Below, in pieces: positions 51,914 to 60,333 of a DNA stretch of 64,000 bases (within the stretch, counting starts at the first letter, position 1; the number at the start of each line of letters is the position of its first letter). The DNA is from Fulvitalea axinellae (GTDB taxonomy: Bacteria > Bacteroidota > Bacteroidia > Cytophagales > Cyclobacteriaceae): the NCBI RefSeq assembly GCF_036492835.1, contig NZ_AP025314.1:496001-560000 (forward strand). The letters run 5' to 3'. The translations under genes and the position numbers were made by a program. The notes beneath the pieces are model-generated. The model saw only the letters and a list, made by a program, of their open reading frames with translations. It made no database searches and was not told the origin of the DNA.

Positions 51914-53836
51914 ATGAGAAAACGCTTAATTAAGAAATATTCAAAGCGCTATATCGCCAGACAGTTTATCTTTATCGCTGATATGGTGTTGGTGGCGGGA
52001 ATGTTGGCTTTGGCATTTCTTTTAAGATATAATTGGAGTTCTCTTTTTCAAATGGGAGAACTAGTCGTTATCCAAACCTTTTATTTTTTAGGGTTAAATG
52101 CAGTATCTTTCCTAGCGTTTAAGACATTTGAAGGGGTGATCCGGCATACAAGTATTGAAGATATAGTGAGGGTCTTAACGGCTTTGTCGCTTGTCGCCTG
52201 TCTTGCAATTGTCGGGACCTTTACGGGCCGCTATTTCAGTATAGTCGCACTAGATATTCCGTTAGGTGTAATTCTAATTGCTTTTATTCTTTCGGCTTTT
52301 GTATTAAATAGTTTTAGGATTTTAATAAAGGCGATCTATTGGGAATACTTTGAGGCAGATAAAGCTTTTTTCGACTCGGAGCGCCGACGAGTAATGATCT
52401 ATGGTGCAGGGGAAATGGGGGTGGTCGCTCTAACAACTCTGCAAAATACGACTCGGAATTTGGACCTGAATTTTGAAGTGGTAGGTTTTGTGGACGATAA
52501 TCCTTATAAAACTGGAAAGGCTATCCAGGGTGTGAAAATTTATCGACCTTCGAAGGTGTTTACTAAGTCATTCATTGCGAAGAAAAATATCGATGAGGTA
52601 ATTATTGCAATAGAGGATTTACCTTCGATTAAGAAGAGAAAAATTGTAGATAGAGCGTTGGAGGCCGAAGTTGAAGTAAAGGTAATTCCACCAGTTAAAC
52701 AATGGGTTAACGGGGAGTTTTCGCCAGCCCAGATTAAGAATATCCGAATCGAGGATTTATTGGATAGAGCTCCTATCCGACTTGATAATGAAAATGTACT
52801 GAAAGAAGTTTCTGGTAAGGTTGTTTTGATTACGGGAGCGGCGGGGTCTATTGGTAGTGAAATTGTTCGTCAGGTACTAAATTATCAACCTAAGCAATTG
52901 GTGTTGGTAGATCAGGCCGAGTCAGCATTATATGATCTTCAAATGGAGATTCTTCGGAATCGTAAAGAGGGGCTGAAGGATGTTGAGGCTGTTGTTGCAG
53001 ATATTAGTCGTTATGACCGGATAGAGATGCTTTTTGAGGAGCATCGACCGGAGTTGGTGTTTCACGCGGCTGCTTATAAACATGTTCCTTTGATGGAGGA
53101 AAATCCGTTTGAAGCTACTCGGGTGAATGTGTTTGGAACCAAAAATATCGCCGATCTTTCAGTGAAGTACGGAGCGGATAAGTTTGTTATGGTTTCGACT
53201 GATAAAGCGGTTAACCCAACAAACGTTATGGGCGCTTCGAAAAGGATTGCTGAGTGCTATACTCAAAGCCTTAATGGGGTAGGTAAAACAAGATTTATAA
53301 CAACTCGTTTTGGTAATGTGTTGGGATCGAACGGATCTGTGATACCTCTGTTTAAAAAGCAGATAGAAGAAGGTGGACCTCTAACGGTAACCCATAAGGA
53401 TATTATTCGCTATTTCATGACAATTCCCGAGGCCTGTCAGTTGGTCTTGGAGGCTGGTGTTATGGGTGAAGGTGGTGAGATTTTTATTTTTGATATGGGA
53501 GACCCGGTCCGGATTTATGATTTGGCGGTGAAGATGATCAAGCTATCTGGGCTGGAACCTGAGAAAGATATAGAGATTGTGTTTTCGGGCTTAAGGCCTG
53601 GTGAGAAACTGTATGAAGAACTCTTGAATAATAAAGAAAACACTTTGCCGACTCATCATGAAAAGATTATGAGGGCGGAGGTCAGGGTGTTATCCCTTGA
53701 TGAAGTGAAGGCGGGGCTAGAACGGCTTTCGGTTAGTATGTCAACACTTGATAATCACGGTATTGTTCGGGAAATGAAATCGATTGTTCCTGAATTTCGC
53801 AGTAAGAATTCGATATACGAGACATTAGACGTATAA
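51914..53836 (+). CDS. UDP-GlcNAc 4,6-dehydratase, membrane form (WbpM/PglF/CapD-like)
   Basis: 640 residues. Four membrane helices in the first 130 residues, a first Rossmann-like CoA-binding part (RRVMIYGAGEMG near 157-168) and the SDR catalytic part: VVLITGAAGSIGSEIVRQ near 307-324, FHAAAYKHVPLMEENP near 380-395, and MVSTDKAVNPTNVMGASKR near 428-446 with the catalytic Lys. Makes UDP-4-keto-6-deoxy-GlcNAc, the substrate for the aminotransferase two genes upstream. A dedicated PglD-type acetyltransferase is not seen in the cluster. Confidence 0.92.
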   Translation: MRKRLIKKYSKRYIARQFIFIADMVLVAGMLALAFLLRYNWSSLFQMGELVVIQTFYFLGLNAVSFLAFKTFEGVIRHTSIEDIVRVLTALSLVACLAIVGTFTGRYFSIVALDIPLGVILIAFILSAFVLNSFRILIKAIYWEYFEADKAFFDSERRRVMIYGAGEMGVVALTTLQNTTRNLDLNFEVVGFVDDNPYKTGKAIQGVKIYRPSKVFTKSFIAKKNIDEVIIAIEDLPSIKKRKIVDRALEAEVEVKVIPPVKQWVNGEFSPAQIKNIRIEDLLDRAPIRLDNENVLKEVSGKVVLITGAAGSIGSEIVRQVLNYQPKQLVLVDQAESALYDLQMEILRNRKEGLKDVEAVVADISRYDRIEMLFEEHRPELVFHAAAYKHVPLMEENPFEATRVNVFGTKNIADLSVKYGADKFVMVSTDKAVNPTNVMGASKRIAECYTQSLNGVGKTRFITTRFGNVLGSNGSVIPLFKKQIEEGGPLTVTHKDIIRYFMTIPEACQLVLEAGVMGEGGEIFIFDMGDPVRIYDLAVKMIKLSGLEPEKDIEIVFSGLRPGEKLYEELLNNKENTLPTHHEKIMRAEVRVLSLDEVKAGLERLSVSMSTLDNHGIVREMKSIVPEFRSKNSIYETLDV

Positions 53837-55446
53837 TGAGAAATATTGGTTTTAAGATTATTCTGGGGCTGTTGCCCCTTTTCTTTTTTTCGGGAATAGT
53901 GAAAGGGCAAAATTCAGATTCTTTAAGTTATTCAGTAGAACTTGCGACGTCTTTAGGGACAGAGGGGTATCTGCCACATTATTTGGCGGCAAATCGTTGG
54001 GGTGTCTGGGATGAATCTGAGAATAGCGTATTAATGCTAGGAGGGATATCATATGAGAAAAAGTTTGGCGATTGGACATGGACGGTCGCAGGAAGTTTTG
54101 TAAGCCATACGGGGAATGAAAACCCTTATAGGGAAGCCTCCGCTAGTTTTTTTCCACATGAGTATTTTACAGATTTGCGCTATAAGCAATTGTATGTTTT
54201 TGTGGGAGCAAAGGCAGAGTCAATCGGATTTTATGCTCCTAATCTGTCAACGGGATCTTTGGGTATGAGTAATAATGCCCGTCCGATTCCGAAGATTATG
54301 ATGGGGATGGACTATGTTTCCATACCGTTTACAAAGGACTATATACAGTTCAAAGGACATATCGGAAACGGTTGGCTTGAAGAAGATCGTCACGTATCAA
54401 GAGCGATGATTCATGAGAAGTCATTTTTTGTGAAGTTGGGAGAGCCGTTGCCCGTGTCCATGGAGTTTGGTCTAGTACATTTGGCTCAATGGGGAGGGGA
54501 TAGTGAATCCAAAGGGGAATTGCCCTCGGACTTTTCAGCATTTAAGGACGTGTTCTTAGGACGATCCAATAGTAATTTTGACCCAAATTTAGCGAATGAG
54601 GTGAATGCCCTTGGCAACCATATGGGTAATATTGATTTCTCCTTGCTTTATAAGCATGAGGATTTTACCCTAAGATTTTATGCCCAGAAAATGTTTGAAG
54701 ACAATAGTGGGAAGAAATTCGGATGGGAAGGCGGTTTGTCTCAGATGTTTTTAAAGAATAATAAAGATGGATTGTTTGGGTTACACTTCGAGAAAAAGGG
54801 ACGTGGAGTTATTAGGGAGTTTTTGGTGGAGTATGTGAAAACCGATTGGCAGAGTGGACCTGGCATGACAGATCCCCCTAAGACTATTGATCCAGTGACT
54901 GGACAACCTATATATGAGGAAGACCCCGGTGGTGAGAAATATAATCAGGGTTATCCTTATGGGGGACGGGATAATTACTATAATAATTCAATTTATCTGG
55001 AAGGCTGGTCATACTATGGACGATCCATGGGTAACCCGATATTATTAACAAGGAATAGATTTCTGGATATGGGAGCGAGTAAAAAAGACGCTGTGGGTTC
55101 TTATTTTGTTAACAACCGAGTAAAAACTTTGCATATAGGAGTATTAGGTGATATTAAAGATAATTGGACTTATAAGGTTAAAATGACTGTCTCTAAAAAT
55201 TACGGTAATTATTACGGTAAATATGGACAGTCTTGGGAAAAGCAAAACGAACCATACTATTTTTATGGTGGTTTATCCCAAAACTATAGTCTACTAGAAA
55301 CAAACTACATCTTTTTATTTGAGAAACGACTATCCTTAAACTCTGCATTAGCAGTAGATTGGGGAAAACTGTCGAATAATGTTGGTTTTATGTTGGGGTT
55401 GAAATGGTCTGCTGGAGTACCTGTCAAAACGAAGGTTGGAAAGTGA
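53836..55446 (+). CDS. Wzi-like capsule assembly outer-membrane protein
   Basis: 536 residues. Signal peptide of about 24 residues ending near VKG-QNS. The rest is rich in aromatic residues and alternating strands, as expected for a beta-barrel of the capsule-assembly Wzi family widespread in Bacteroidota. It would hold or organise the polymer on the surface. The start overlaps the stop of the dehydratase gene by one base, so it is part of the polysaccharide operon. Family call is from general pattern and context. Confidence 0.78.
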   Translation: MRNIGFKIILGLLPLFFFSGIVKGQNSDSLSYSVELATSLGTEGYLPHYLAANRWGVWDESENSVLMLGGISYEKKFGDWTWTVAGSFVSHTGNENPYREASASFFPHEYFTDLRYKQLYVFVGAKAESIGFYAPNLSTGSLGMSNNARPIPKIMMGMDYVSIPFTKDYIQFKGHIGNGWLEEDRHVSRAMIHEKSFFVKLGEPLPVSMEFGLVHLAQWGGDSESKGELPSDFSAFKDVFLGRSNSNFDPNLANEVNALGNHMGNIDFSLLYKHEDFTLRFYAQKMFEDNSGKKFGWEGGLSQMFLKNNKDGLFGLHFEKKGRGVIREFLVEYVKTDWQSGPGMTDPPKTIDPVTGQPIYEEDPGGEKYNQGYPYGGRDNYYNNSIYLEGWSYYGRSMGNPILLTRNRFLDMGASKKDAVGSYFVNNRVKTLHIGVLGDIKDNWTYKVKMTVSKNYGNYYGKYGQSWEKQNEPYYFYGGLSQNYSLLETNYIFLFEKRLSLNSALAVDWGKLSNNVGFMLGLKWSAGVPVKTKVGK

Positions 55447-55606
55447 AAGTAAAGCTTCCATCCAATAAATATCTGTAGATTTTTTCGTCTTGTTGCGGCT
55501 TGATCCGATAACTTGGTGTCCTTTGTGAGGGAGTTGAGGTATTTGAAATCTCAGACATTGTTTGGTAACGTGTCCGCCTTTAGGGGGACGAATTTAGAAG
55601 AGAAAA

Positions 55607-56515
55607 TTGGAGGGGAACAAAAACTCCGGGATTACGGTAATTATCCCTACATATAATAGAGAGAAGGTCTTGAGCCGTGCTATTTCGAGTGTGGTACGTC
55701 AGACTTATTCGGATTGGAAGCTTATCGTTGTGGATGACGCTTCGGATGACGGTACTTTGGAACTTCTGGAGTTATGGAAGAAGCGGGATCCCCGTATTGA
55801 CTATATCCGCCATAGCGAAAATATGGGTAACGGTTGCGGTGCCAGGAATACAGGTATTCTTGCAACGGCTACGGAATTTATCGCCTTATTGGATTCGGAC
55901 GATTCTTGGGGGGAACATCATTTGGAGTTTTTGGTGAAGGCGATTGAGCGACACCCGGAAGCTTCGGGTGTGTTTTCGGGATCTTGTGTGCGGACGGAAG
56001 AGCGGGAGTTATCGAAGCATCCAGCGCATAAGGGATATGCGAGTATTAGGCATATGCTTATCGGGGCTGGGTTTGGTGGCTCTAATTCTGGTGTGTTGGT
56101 GCGGCGTGAGGCTTTTGTGCGTGCCGGGATGTATGACCTGTCGCTGAAGAAGAAGACCGATATGGATATGTGGCTCCGGATCGCTTTGCAGGGGAAATGG
56201 ATTCCTGTAAAGGGATGTTTCGCTAATATCTATGTGGATGCGGATAACCGCATGGCGGCTCATAAACCGTCGGTATTCAAGGGAAAAGCGCAGTATTTTT
56301 TTAAACACCGTAGCAAGTTCCGCGAATATGGAGTCGAGCATATCGCATTAAGGAAATTGGCTAGGGAAGCCGTTGTAAATGTAGGGAGTATCCGTTTGGC
56401 GAATATCTTGTTGGGGGCGTCCCAACGGGCTAATTTTTGGTATGGCTGGTATGCCCGAATGTACGGGATTAAAATATGGTTGTTGTACCAGAGAAAGAAA
56501 GGAAAAAAATTATAG
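55607..56515 (+). CDS. Glycosyltransferase family 2
   Basis: 302 residues from a TTG at 55607. GT-A fold with TVIIPTYNREKVLSRAISSVVRQTY at the start (in two blocks), VVDDASDDGT near 42-51, ARNTGI and ALLDSDDSW near 92-100 with the metal-binding DxD. KKKTDMDMWLRIALQG near 194-209 is the acceptor-side ED-type motif. No membrane helix. Separated from the Wzi-like gene by 160 bases and less AT-rich than the flippase block; it closes the cluster and is followed by a terminator. Confidence 0.88.
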   Translation: MEGNKNSGITVIIPTYNREKVLSRAISSVVRQTYSDWKLIVVDDASDDGTLELLELWKKRDPRIDYIRHSENMGNGCGARNTGILATATEFIALLDSDDSWGEHHLEFLVKAIERHPEASGVFSGSCVRTEERELSKHPAHKGYASIRHMLIGAGFGGSNSGVLVRREAFVRAGMYDLSLKKKTDMDMWLRIALQGKWIPVKGCFANIYVDADNRMAAHKPSVFKGKAQYFFKHRSKFREYGVEHIALRKLAREAVVNVGSIRLANILLGASQRANFWYGWYARMYGIKIWLLYQRKKGKKL

Positions 56516-56521
56516 CTTATT

Positions 56522-56560
56522 AGCCGGCAGTGGGCGTTTCGCCTGTGCCGGCTTTTTTAT
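56522..56560 (+). terminator. Terminator closing the polysaccharide cluster
   Basis: Perfect 8-bp stem agccggca / tgccggct with a 16-base loop, then six T. It overlaps the end of the convergent acetyltransferase gene by four bases. Confidence 0.8.
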
Positions 56561-57057
56561 TTTTCGGATAATACTCTTTCAAAATCTCCCGCCGGAAGCA
56601 GGCAATTAATCCAATTGTTGTGTAGCTGAGCCCCAAATTTTTCTCTATAGTAACCGATGGCCGATACATTGGTGTCGATTACTTGCCATGAAACGTGGCG
56701 CAGGCCTTGTTCTTTGGCTAGGTTGATAACGCTTTTCAGGAGTTTTGTGCCAATACCTTGGGCCCGGTAAGCTTCTTTTACTACCAAATCTTCGAGATAA
56801 ACCACCTTGCCTTTCCATGTGGAATAGCGGTAGTAATAAAGGGCAAGGCCAATGATGCCATTTTGGTTTTCGGCGATAAAGAAACCGAATACCGGATTGG
56901 GGCCGAAGCCGTCTTTGGCCATGTCTTCTACGGTTACTTCCACTTGGTCTAGGTGGTTGACGTGGGTGGCGAGCTCGCAGATTAGTTCCAGTACTTTGGG
57001 GAGGTCTTTTTCTGTGCCTTTTCTTACGGTTACCTTGTTTGTTTTTATTTCTTCCAT
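56557..57057 (-). CDS. GNAT family N-acetyltransferase
   Basis: 166 residues from the ATG at 57057; an ATG 15 bases earlier is also possible. Acetyl-CoA-dependent transferase. Visible: VYLEDLVVKEAYRAQGIGTKLLKSV near 86-110, containing the acetyl-CoA loop RAQGIGT, and WQVIDTNVSAIGYYREKFGA, the closing motif of the spermidine/diamine acetyltransferase-like subgroup. The substrate is probably a polyamine or other small amine. It is unlike PglD-type sugar acetyltransferases and faces the other way, so it is unlikely to serve the polysaccharide cluster. Confidence 0.87.
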   Translation of the reverse strand: MEEIKTNKVTVRKGTEKDLPKVLELICELATHVNHLDQVEVTVEDMAKDGFGPNPVFGFFIAENQNGIIGLALYYYRYSTWKGKVVYLEDLVVKEAYRAQGIGTKLLKSVINLAKEQGLRHVSWQVIDTNVSAIGYYREKFGAQLHNNWINCLLPAGDFERVLSEK

Positions 57058-57069
57058 GGATTTCTGGGA

Positions 57070-57096
57070 CAAAAAAAGACCGGTTCACGACCGGTC
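57070..57096 (-). terminator. Terminator of the mini-gene
   Basis: Perfect 7-bp stem (GACCGGT / ACCGGTC) with a TCACG-type 5-base loop, then seven to eight T on the minus strand. It comes 22 bases after the small frame at 57119-57193 and before the acetyltransferase gene. Confidence 0.75.
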
Positions 57097-57118
57097 AATA
57101 AGGTTATAAATAATAGGT

Positions 57119-57193
57119 CTAGCAAGTGCGAAGACGGGAAGCAATAGCCTCTTGGCAGTTCATCTCCTGCTTACTAAATTGTCTTGTGTCCAT
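57119..57193 (-). CDS. Possible 24-residue peptide or small RNA gene
   Basis: ATG at 57193 opens a 24-codon frame (begins MDTRQFSKQE, ends SRLRTC). It is enclosed by a promoter-like pair upstream (57206-57236) and an intrinsic terminator downstream (57070-57096), giving a transcript of roughly 130 bases. The predicted RNA start leaves only about 7 bases before the ATG, so the RNA itself may be the product. No family recognised. Confidence 0.4.
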   Translation of the reverse strand: MDTRQFSKQEMNCQEAIASRLRTC

Positions 57194-57495
57194 TTTGGAT
57201 ATATCCGAAGATAAGGCAAATATTCACCTCAAACAAGTTAAGCGTGGCAAAATAGTGTTATGTAACGTTGCCTCGTATTTGTTTTGGGAAAAGTATAAAC
57301 ATGCTATTACGTTCGTTTGTATAGAGTGATATTTTAATTTATAATAATATGAGATTATTATTGGTTGTAAGAGTGCTAGATTAAATTCTATGGCCTTTAT
57401 TTGCGTATTTTAACAATTTAATTGTCTTTATTTGTTTTTTAGTTGTTTCCATTGGTTAAATTTCCTCCTTGTTTAATCATGAAAATATTTTGCGC
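57194..57495. other. AT-rich gap before the beta-barrel gene
   Basis: About 300 bases without a recognised gene apart from the promoter-like pair on the minus strand. A 67-codon plus-strand frame (57126-57329) overlaps the mini-gene and has no family features. Confidence 0.45.
57206..57236 (-). promoter_or_regulatory. Possible promoter of the mini-gene
   Basis: TTG, 20 bases, then TATCTTCG on the minus strand: one base off TAnnTTTG at the right spacing. Confidence 0.45.
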
Positions 57496-58206
57496 ATGAT
57501 GTTAAGGAGATTATTTTTTGCATTCGCAATGCTTTTTAGTGCGAGTGCTGTGGCTCAACAAACTAAATTTGACCGGCCTGGCCAAACGGTCAAAGCGAAT
57601 GTGATGCCTAAGGGAAGCCTGCAGGTGGAAGCGGGAGTCGATCTTAACGAGAAGTATTATTTGGGAAATGTCAGATACGGATTGTTTGACGGGTTTGAGT
57701 TATCGACAAATATTCAGGATATGTCCTATATGGTTGGTGACATGGAGTTTAGTGATCCGCACTGGTCAATTGGAGGTAAGTTTAACATATTTGAGGGAGA
57801 AGGAACTGTATCTCAAATATCACTTTATGATGTGGTTGGATTACCGTTGTTTGGAGACGGAAACGTATGGGAAAATCGGTTAGGGGTTGCGTTAACCAGC
57901 CAATTGGGTGAGACATCATATCTGGCTGGAAATGTTCATTGGTCAATGATTGAGGCCCAGAAATCTTCGATTGGGTATTCTTTGCAATTCGGGACGCAGT
58001 TTTCTAGAAAGGGCTGGGGACTTTACGCAGAGCATTTTGGCCAATATTACGAGTTTAACAATCTTTATACTTTCGGAGGACTGGGTTTGACGTACTCCTT
58101 TGGCGACAAAGTACAGGCTGATATAGGTTATGTGGCAGAACTTGAAGAGTTTAGCGAAACTAGTTCGGCTCAGATCCAGTTGGGTTTATCCGTAAGGCTT
58201 TTCTAG
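57496..58206 (+). CDS. Outer-membrane beta-barrel protein of unknown role
   Basis: 236 residues from the first of two adjacent ATG codons; upstream TTG is less likely. Signal peptide of about 19 residues ending at AVA-QQ. The mature part is made of alternating strands with conserved aromatic girdles and ends in LGLSVRLF with the terminal Phe typical of barrels. It recalls the transporter-like family annotated with phenol-degradation MetA proteins (RPGQTVKANV, DLNEKYYLGNVRYGLF), a frequent but uncharacterised Bacteroidota group. Single gene followed by a strong terminator. Confidence 0.72.
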   Translation: MMLRRLFFAFAMLFSASAVAQQTKFDRPGQTVKANVMPKGSLQVEAGVDLNEKYYLGNVRYGLFDGFELSTNIQDMSYMVGDMEFSDPHWSIGGKFNIFEGEGTVSQISLYDVVGLPLFGDGNVWENRLGVALTSQLGETSYLAGNVHWSMIEAQKSSIGYSLQFGTQFSRKGWGLYAEHFGQYYEFNNLYTFGGLGLTYSFGDKVQADIGYVAELEEFSETSSAQIQLGLSVRLF

Positions 58207-58219
58207 AAGGTTTTGGATG

Positions 58220-58258
58220 CAAAAAAGCCTCTTCATGTCAAGTGAAGAGGCTTTTTTT
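58220..58258. terminator. Bidirectional terminator
   Basis: Perfect 15-bp stem (aaaaaagcctcttca / tgaagaggctttttt) with a 7-base loop, between convergent genes. Confidence 0.92.
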
Positions 58259-58284
58259 ATGCCTAATTTTAAAACGGACAAATA

Positions 58285-58824
58285 TTATCTTTTACGTCTA
58301 TATTTACTCTGTGTTAGTTGGCTGAGGTAGGTGTCTGTTTTTATAAGCTCGAATTTAAGAGGCTCTTTAAGTTGGCCAAATAACGGAAAGCCTCCGCCCA
58401 ATAGAATGGGAATTGTGCTTATACAGATTTCGTCGATTAGGTCTTCGTTTAGGAAAGCTTGTATCAGTTTGCCTCCGTCTATGTACAAGTTCTTGTGGCC
58501 TTTTTCCCTTATCGTTTCCAAGATTGAGGAAGGGGAACCGGCTACTAACTCCACTTTGCTTTCGTATCCTTCGGGGACCTCCGTCATGGTGTGGCTGGCT
58601 ACGAATACGGGGACGCCGTACGGCCATTCAATGCCGAAGCTAAGGACTTTTTCGAATGTGGCCCTGCCCATTACCAGTGCGTCGATGTTTTCGATAAAGG
58701 CATTGTAGCCCATGTCCTCGTTGTCGGGATTGGGGATGTCGTTTAGCCAGTCGATGTTGCCGTTTTTGTCGGCGATATAGCCGTCGAGGCTGGTTGCGAT
58801 GAAGACCTTGTTGTTATATGCCAT
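58285..58824 (-). CDS. Dihydrofolate reductase-like protein (RibD C-terminal family)
   Basis: 179 residues. Family of NADPH-dependent reductases related to the RibD reductase domain. Visible: VFIATSLDGYIADKNGNIDWL at the start (two blocks), MGRATFEKVL near 52-61, LYIDGGKLIQAFL near 113-125 and ISTIPILLGGGFPLF near 134-148. True folate or riboflavin activity is doubtful for this subgroup (YwjB/YyaP-like); the substrate is unknown. Upstream lies a broken AraC-type regulator on the same strand. Confidence 0.88.
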   Translation of the reverse strand: MAYNNKVFIATSLDGYIADKNGNIDWLNDIPNPDNEDMGYNAFIENIDALVMGRATFEKVLSFGIEWPYGVPVFVASHTMTEVPEGYESKVELVAGSPSSILETIREKGHKNLYIDGGKLIQAFLNEDLIDEICISTIPILLGGGFPLFGQLKEPLKFELIKTDTYLSQLTQSKYRRKR

Positions 58825-58886
58825 AGTTGTGCCTTTTGATTGAATACAAAGGTACGGAGGCTAGGGTTGACGAAATTGTACAGAAT

Positions 58887-59180
58887 TTACTTAATGGCCT
58901 TTTTCCTGAATTTTTTCGGCGTTTCGCCACAAAAATTCTTAAAGATTCTGATAAAATGTGCTTGGTTATAGAAGCCTGCATCTAGCCCCGCGTCCAAAAG
59001 TTTACGGGATTTGTCGTTTACGAGTATCCGGATTGCTGTATTGACTTTTTTAAAGTTTCAGATAATTAGAGGGAGTTAGCAGATACTGTTGTTTGAACTT
59101 TTGGATAAAGCTTTTTTGAGAGATTGATAGAGTCTGCGCAAAGCCATTTAGGGTACCCTTTCCCAATGCGCTATATGAAA
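58887..59180 (-). pseudogene. Broken AraC-family regulator (DNA-binding domain only)
   Basis: The last 50 codons on the minus strand read as the second helix-turn-helix of an AraC regulator: AIRILVNDKSRKLLDAG, AGFYNQAHFIRIFK, GETPKKFRKKAIK, stop at 58887. The first half (GFAQTLSISQKSFIQKFKQQ, LLTPSNYL) continues in another frame with the break in an A/T run near 59045-59060. No sensor domain is readable further upstream. It is a decayed gene and may once have controlled the reductase gene downstream. Confidence 0.75.
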
Positions 59181-59638
59181 GATATCGTTCGAATTCTGTA
59201 CGGCATTAAGGCAATATCTGTCGGAAGAGAGAGATGGAAGCCAGGAACCTTACGTGTTTTTCAAGTGGTGCTTTTTACTTAACACAGGGAATATTAGTTG
59301 TAATATTTGCCTTAATCATTTCGTAATTGTTAATTTTTGCCTTAATATTTGTGATGAATTCGTATTGGTGATGTGCCGAGCTTTACTTTTTTGAATTCAA
59401 GGTTGTGAAAAATTGGTTAGATAAACTCGCCTTCTTGACTTTTAATAAAGCAAACGATACAGTTGTCTTTGGCTAGGGATATGCGTGGCTATAAGGGATG
59501 ATTGTTGTTGAAATATGTTTCTCGTCAGTGAAAACGTGGGAGACATTTTTCCAGGATGTAAGTAGGGCGTCCTGTTGTCCCTAATCCTCTGTTAGAGATG
59601 TTTTTGCATTTCGTACGAGATTATATGGAGAAAATGAT
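59181..59638 (+). other. 458-base gap before the ECF sigma gene
   Basis: No gene seen. The sequence tttgccttaat occurs twice about 40 bases apart (around 59306 and 59336), each next to an AT-rich taatattt stretch, which could be operator or promoter repeats. The gap must hold the promoter for the sigma/anti-sigma genes. Confidence 0.45.
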
Positions 59639-60217
59639 ATGTACGGAGATGATTACTATCTTAAGAAAGTAAAGGAGGGGAATCTCTCTGCGTTTGATGT
59701 CCTGTTTAGGCGATATAATCAGGATATGTTCCGTTATGCCCAGCACTTGACGGGAAGCCAAGAATGTGCGGAAGATATCGTACAGGAAGTTTTCCTGAAG
59801 TTATGGACTGGCAGAAAGCGAATGAAGGTTTGCGAGTCGTTGAAGCCGTATCTCGTACGTTCTGTATTCAATGCGTTTATGGATATGGAAAGACGGGGGA
59901 AAGTTCGTGAAAAGTACAAGGTGTACAAAACGGCGGAATCCGGTGGGGTCTATGCGGAAGGGGCGGACGCTGTGGCTGAATATCGCGAGCTTGAGGAAAA
60001 TGTGAGAGTTGCTTTGGATAAGCTTTCGCCGAGGCAAAGATTGATTTTTACGAAGATTAGGCTAGAAGGCCGGAAATATAAGGATGTGGCCTCGGAACTG
60101 GGACTTTCCGTTAAGACTGTAGAGACTCACCTAATGGTTGCGCAAAAGAAAATACAAGCTGAACTTCATGATTTTAGGGTGGAAGTTTTCTGTGTTTTGA
60201 TGGTTGTATTTTGCTGA
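59639..60217 (+). CDS. ECF-type RNA polymerase sigma factor (FecI/SusCD-associated)
   Basis: 192 residues. Sigma region 2 around 12-80 (FDVLFRRYNQDMFRYAQHLTG, AEDIVQEVFLKLW) and region 4 around 122-175 (LDKLSPRQRLIFTKIRLEGRKYKDVASELGLS, then VKTVETHLMVAQKKI, the recognition helix). A short hydrophobic tail ends the protein. It is followed by a FecR-type anti-sigma gene and a SusC receptor with an STN domain: the standard cell-surface signalling set in which substrate binding outside releases the sigma factor. Confidence 0.93.
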   Translation: MYGDDYYLKKVKEGNLSAFDVLFRRYNQDMFRYAQHLTGSQECAEDIVQEVFLKLWTGRKRMKVCESLKPYLVRSVFNAFMDMERRGKVREKYKVYKTAESGGVYAEGADAVAEYRELEENVRVALDKLSPRQRLIFTKIRLEGRKYKDVASELGLSVKTVETHLMVAQKKIQAELHDFRVEVFCVLMVVFC

Positions 60218-60333
60218 CTGTTAGTGTGTTATATTTTTATTTCTTTTCCCCCAATAATAAATCGTAATTTTTTCAGAAAAGACCTCAGGGAAAAAAACGC
60301 TTACTGCGTAATCTATTTGAAAGGCGGACAATT

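Noticed and set aside
56557..57057. PglD-type acetyltransferase completing the bacillosamine pathway
   Set aside because: The protein has GNAT motifs (RAQGIGT), while PglD is a left-handed beta-helix protein; strand and terminator also separate it from the cluster.
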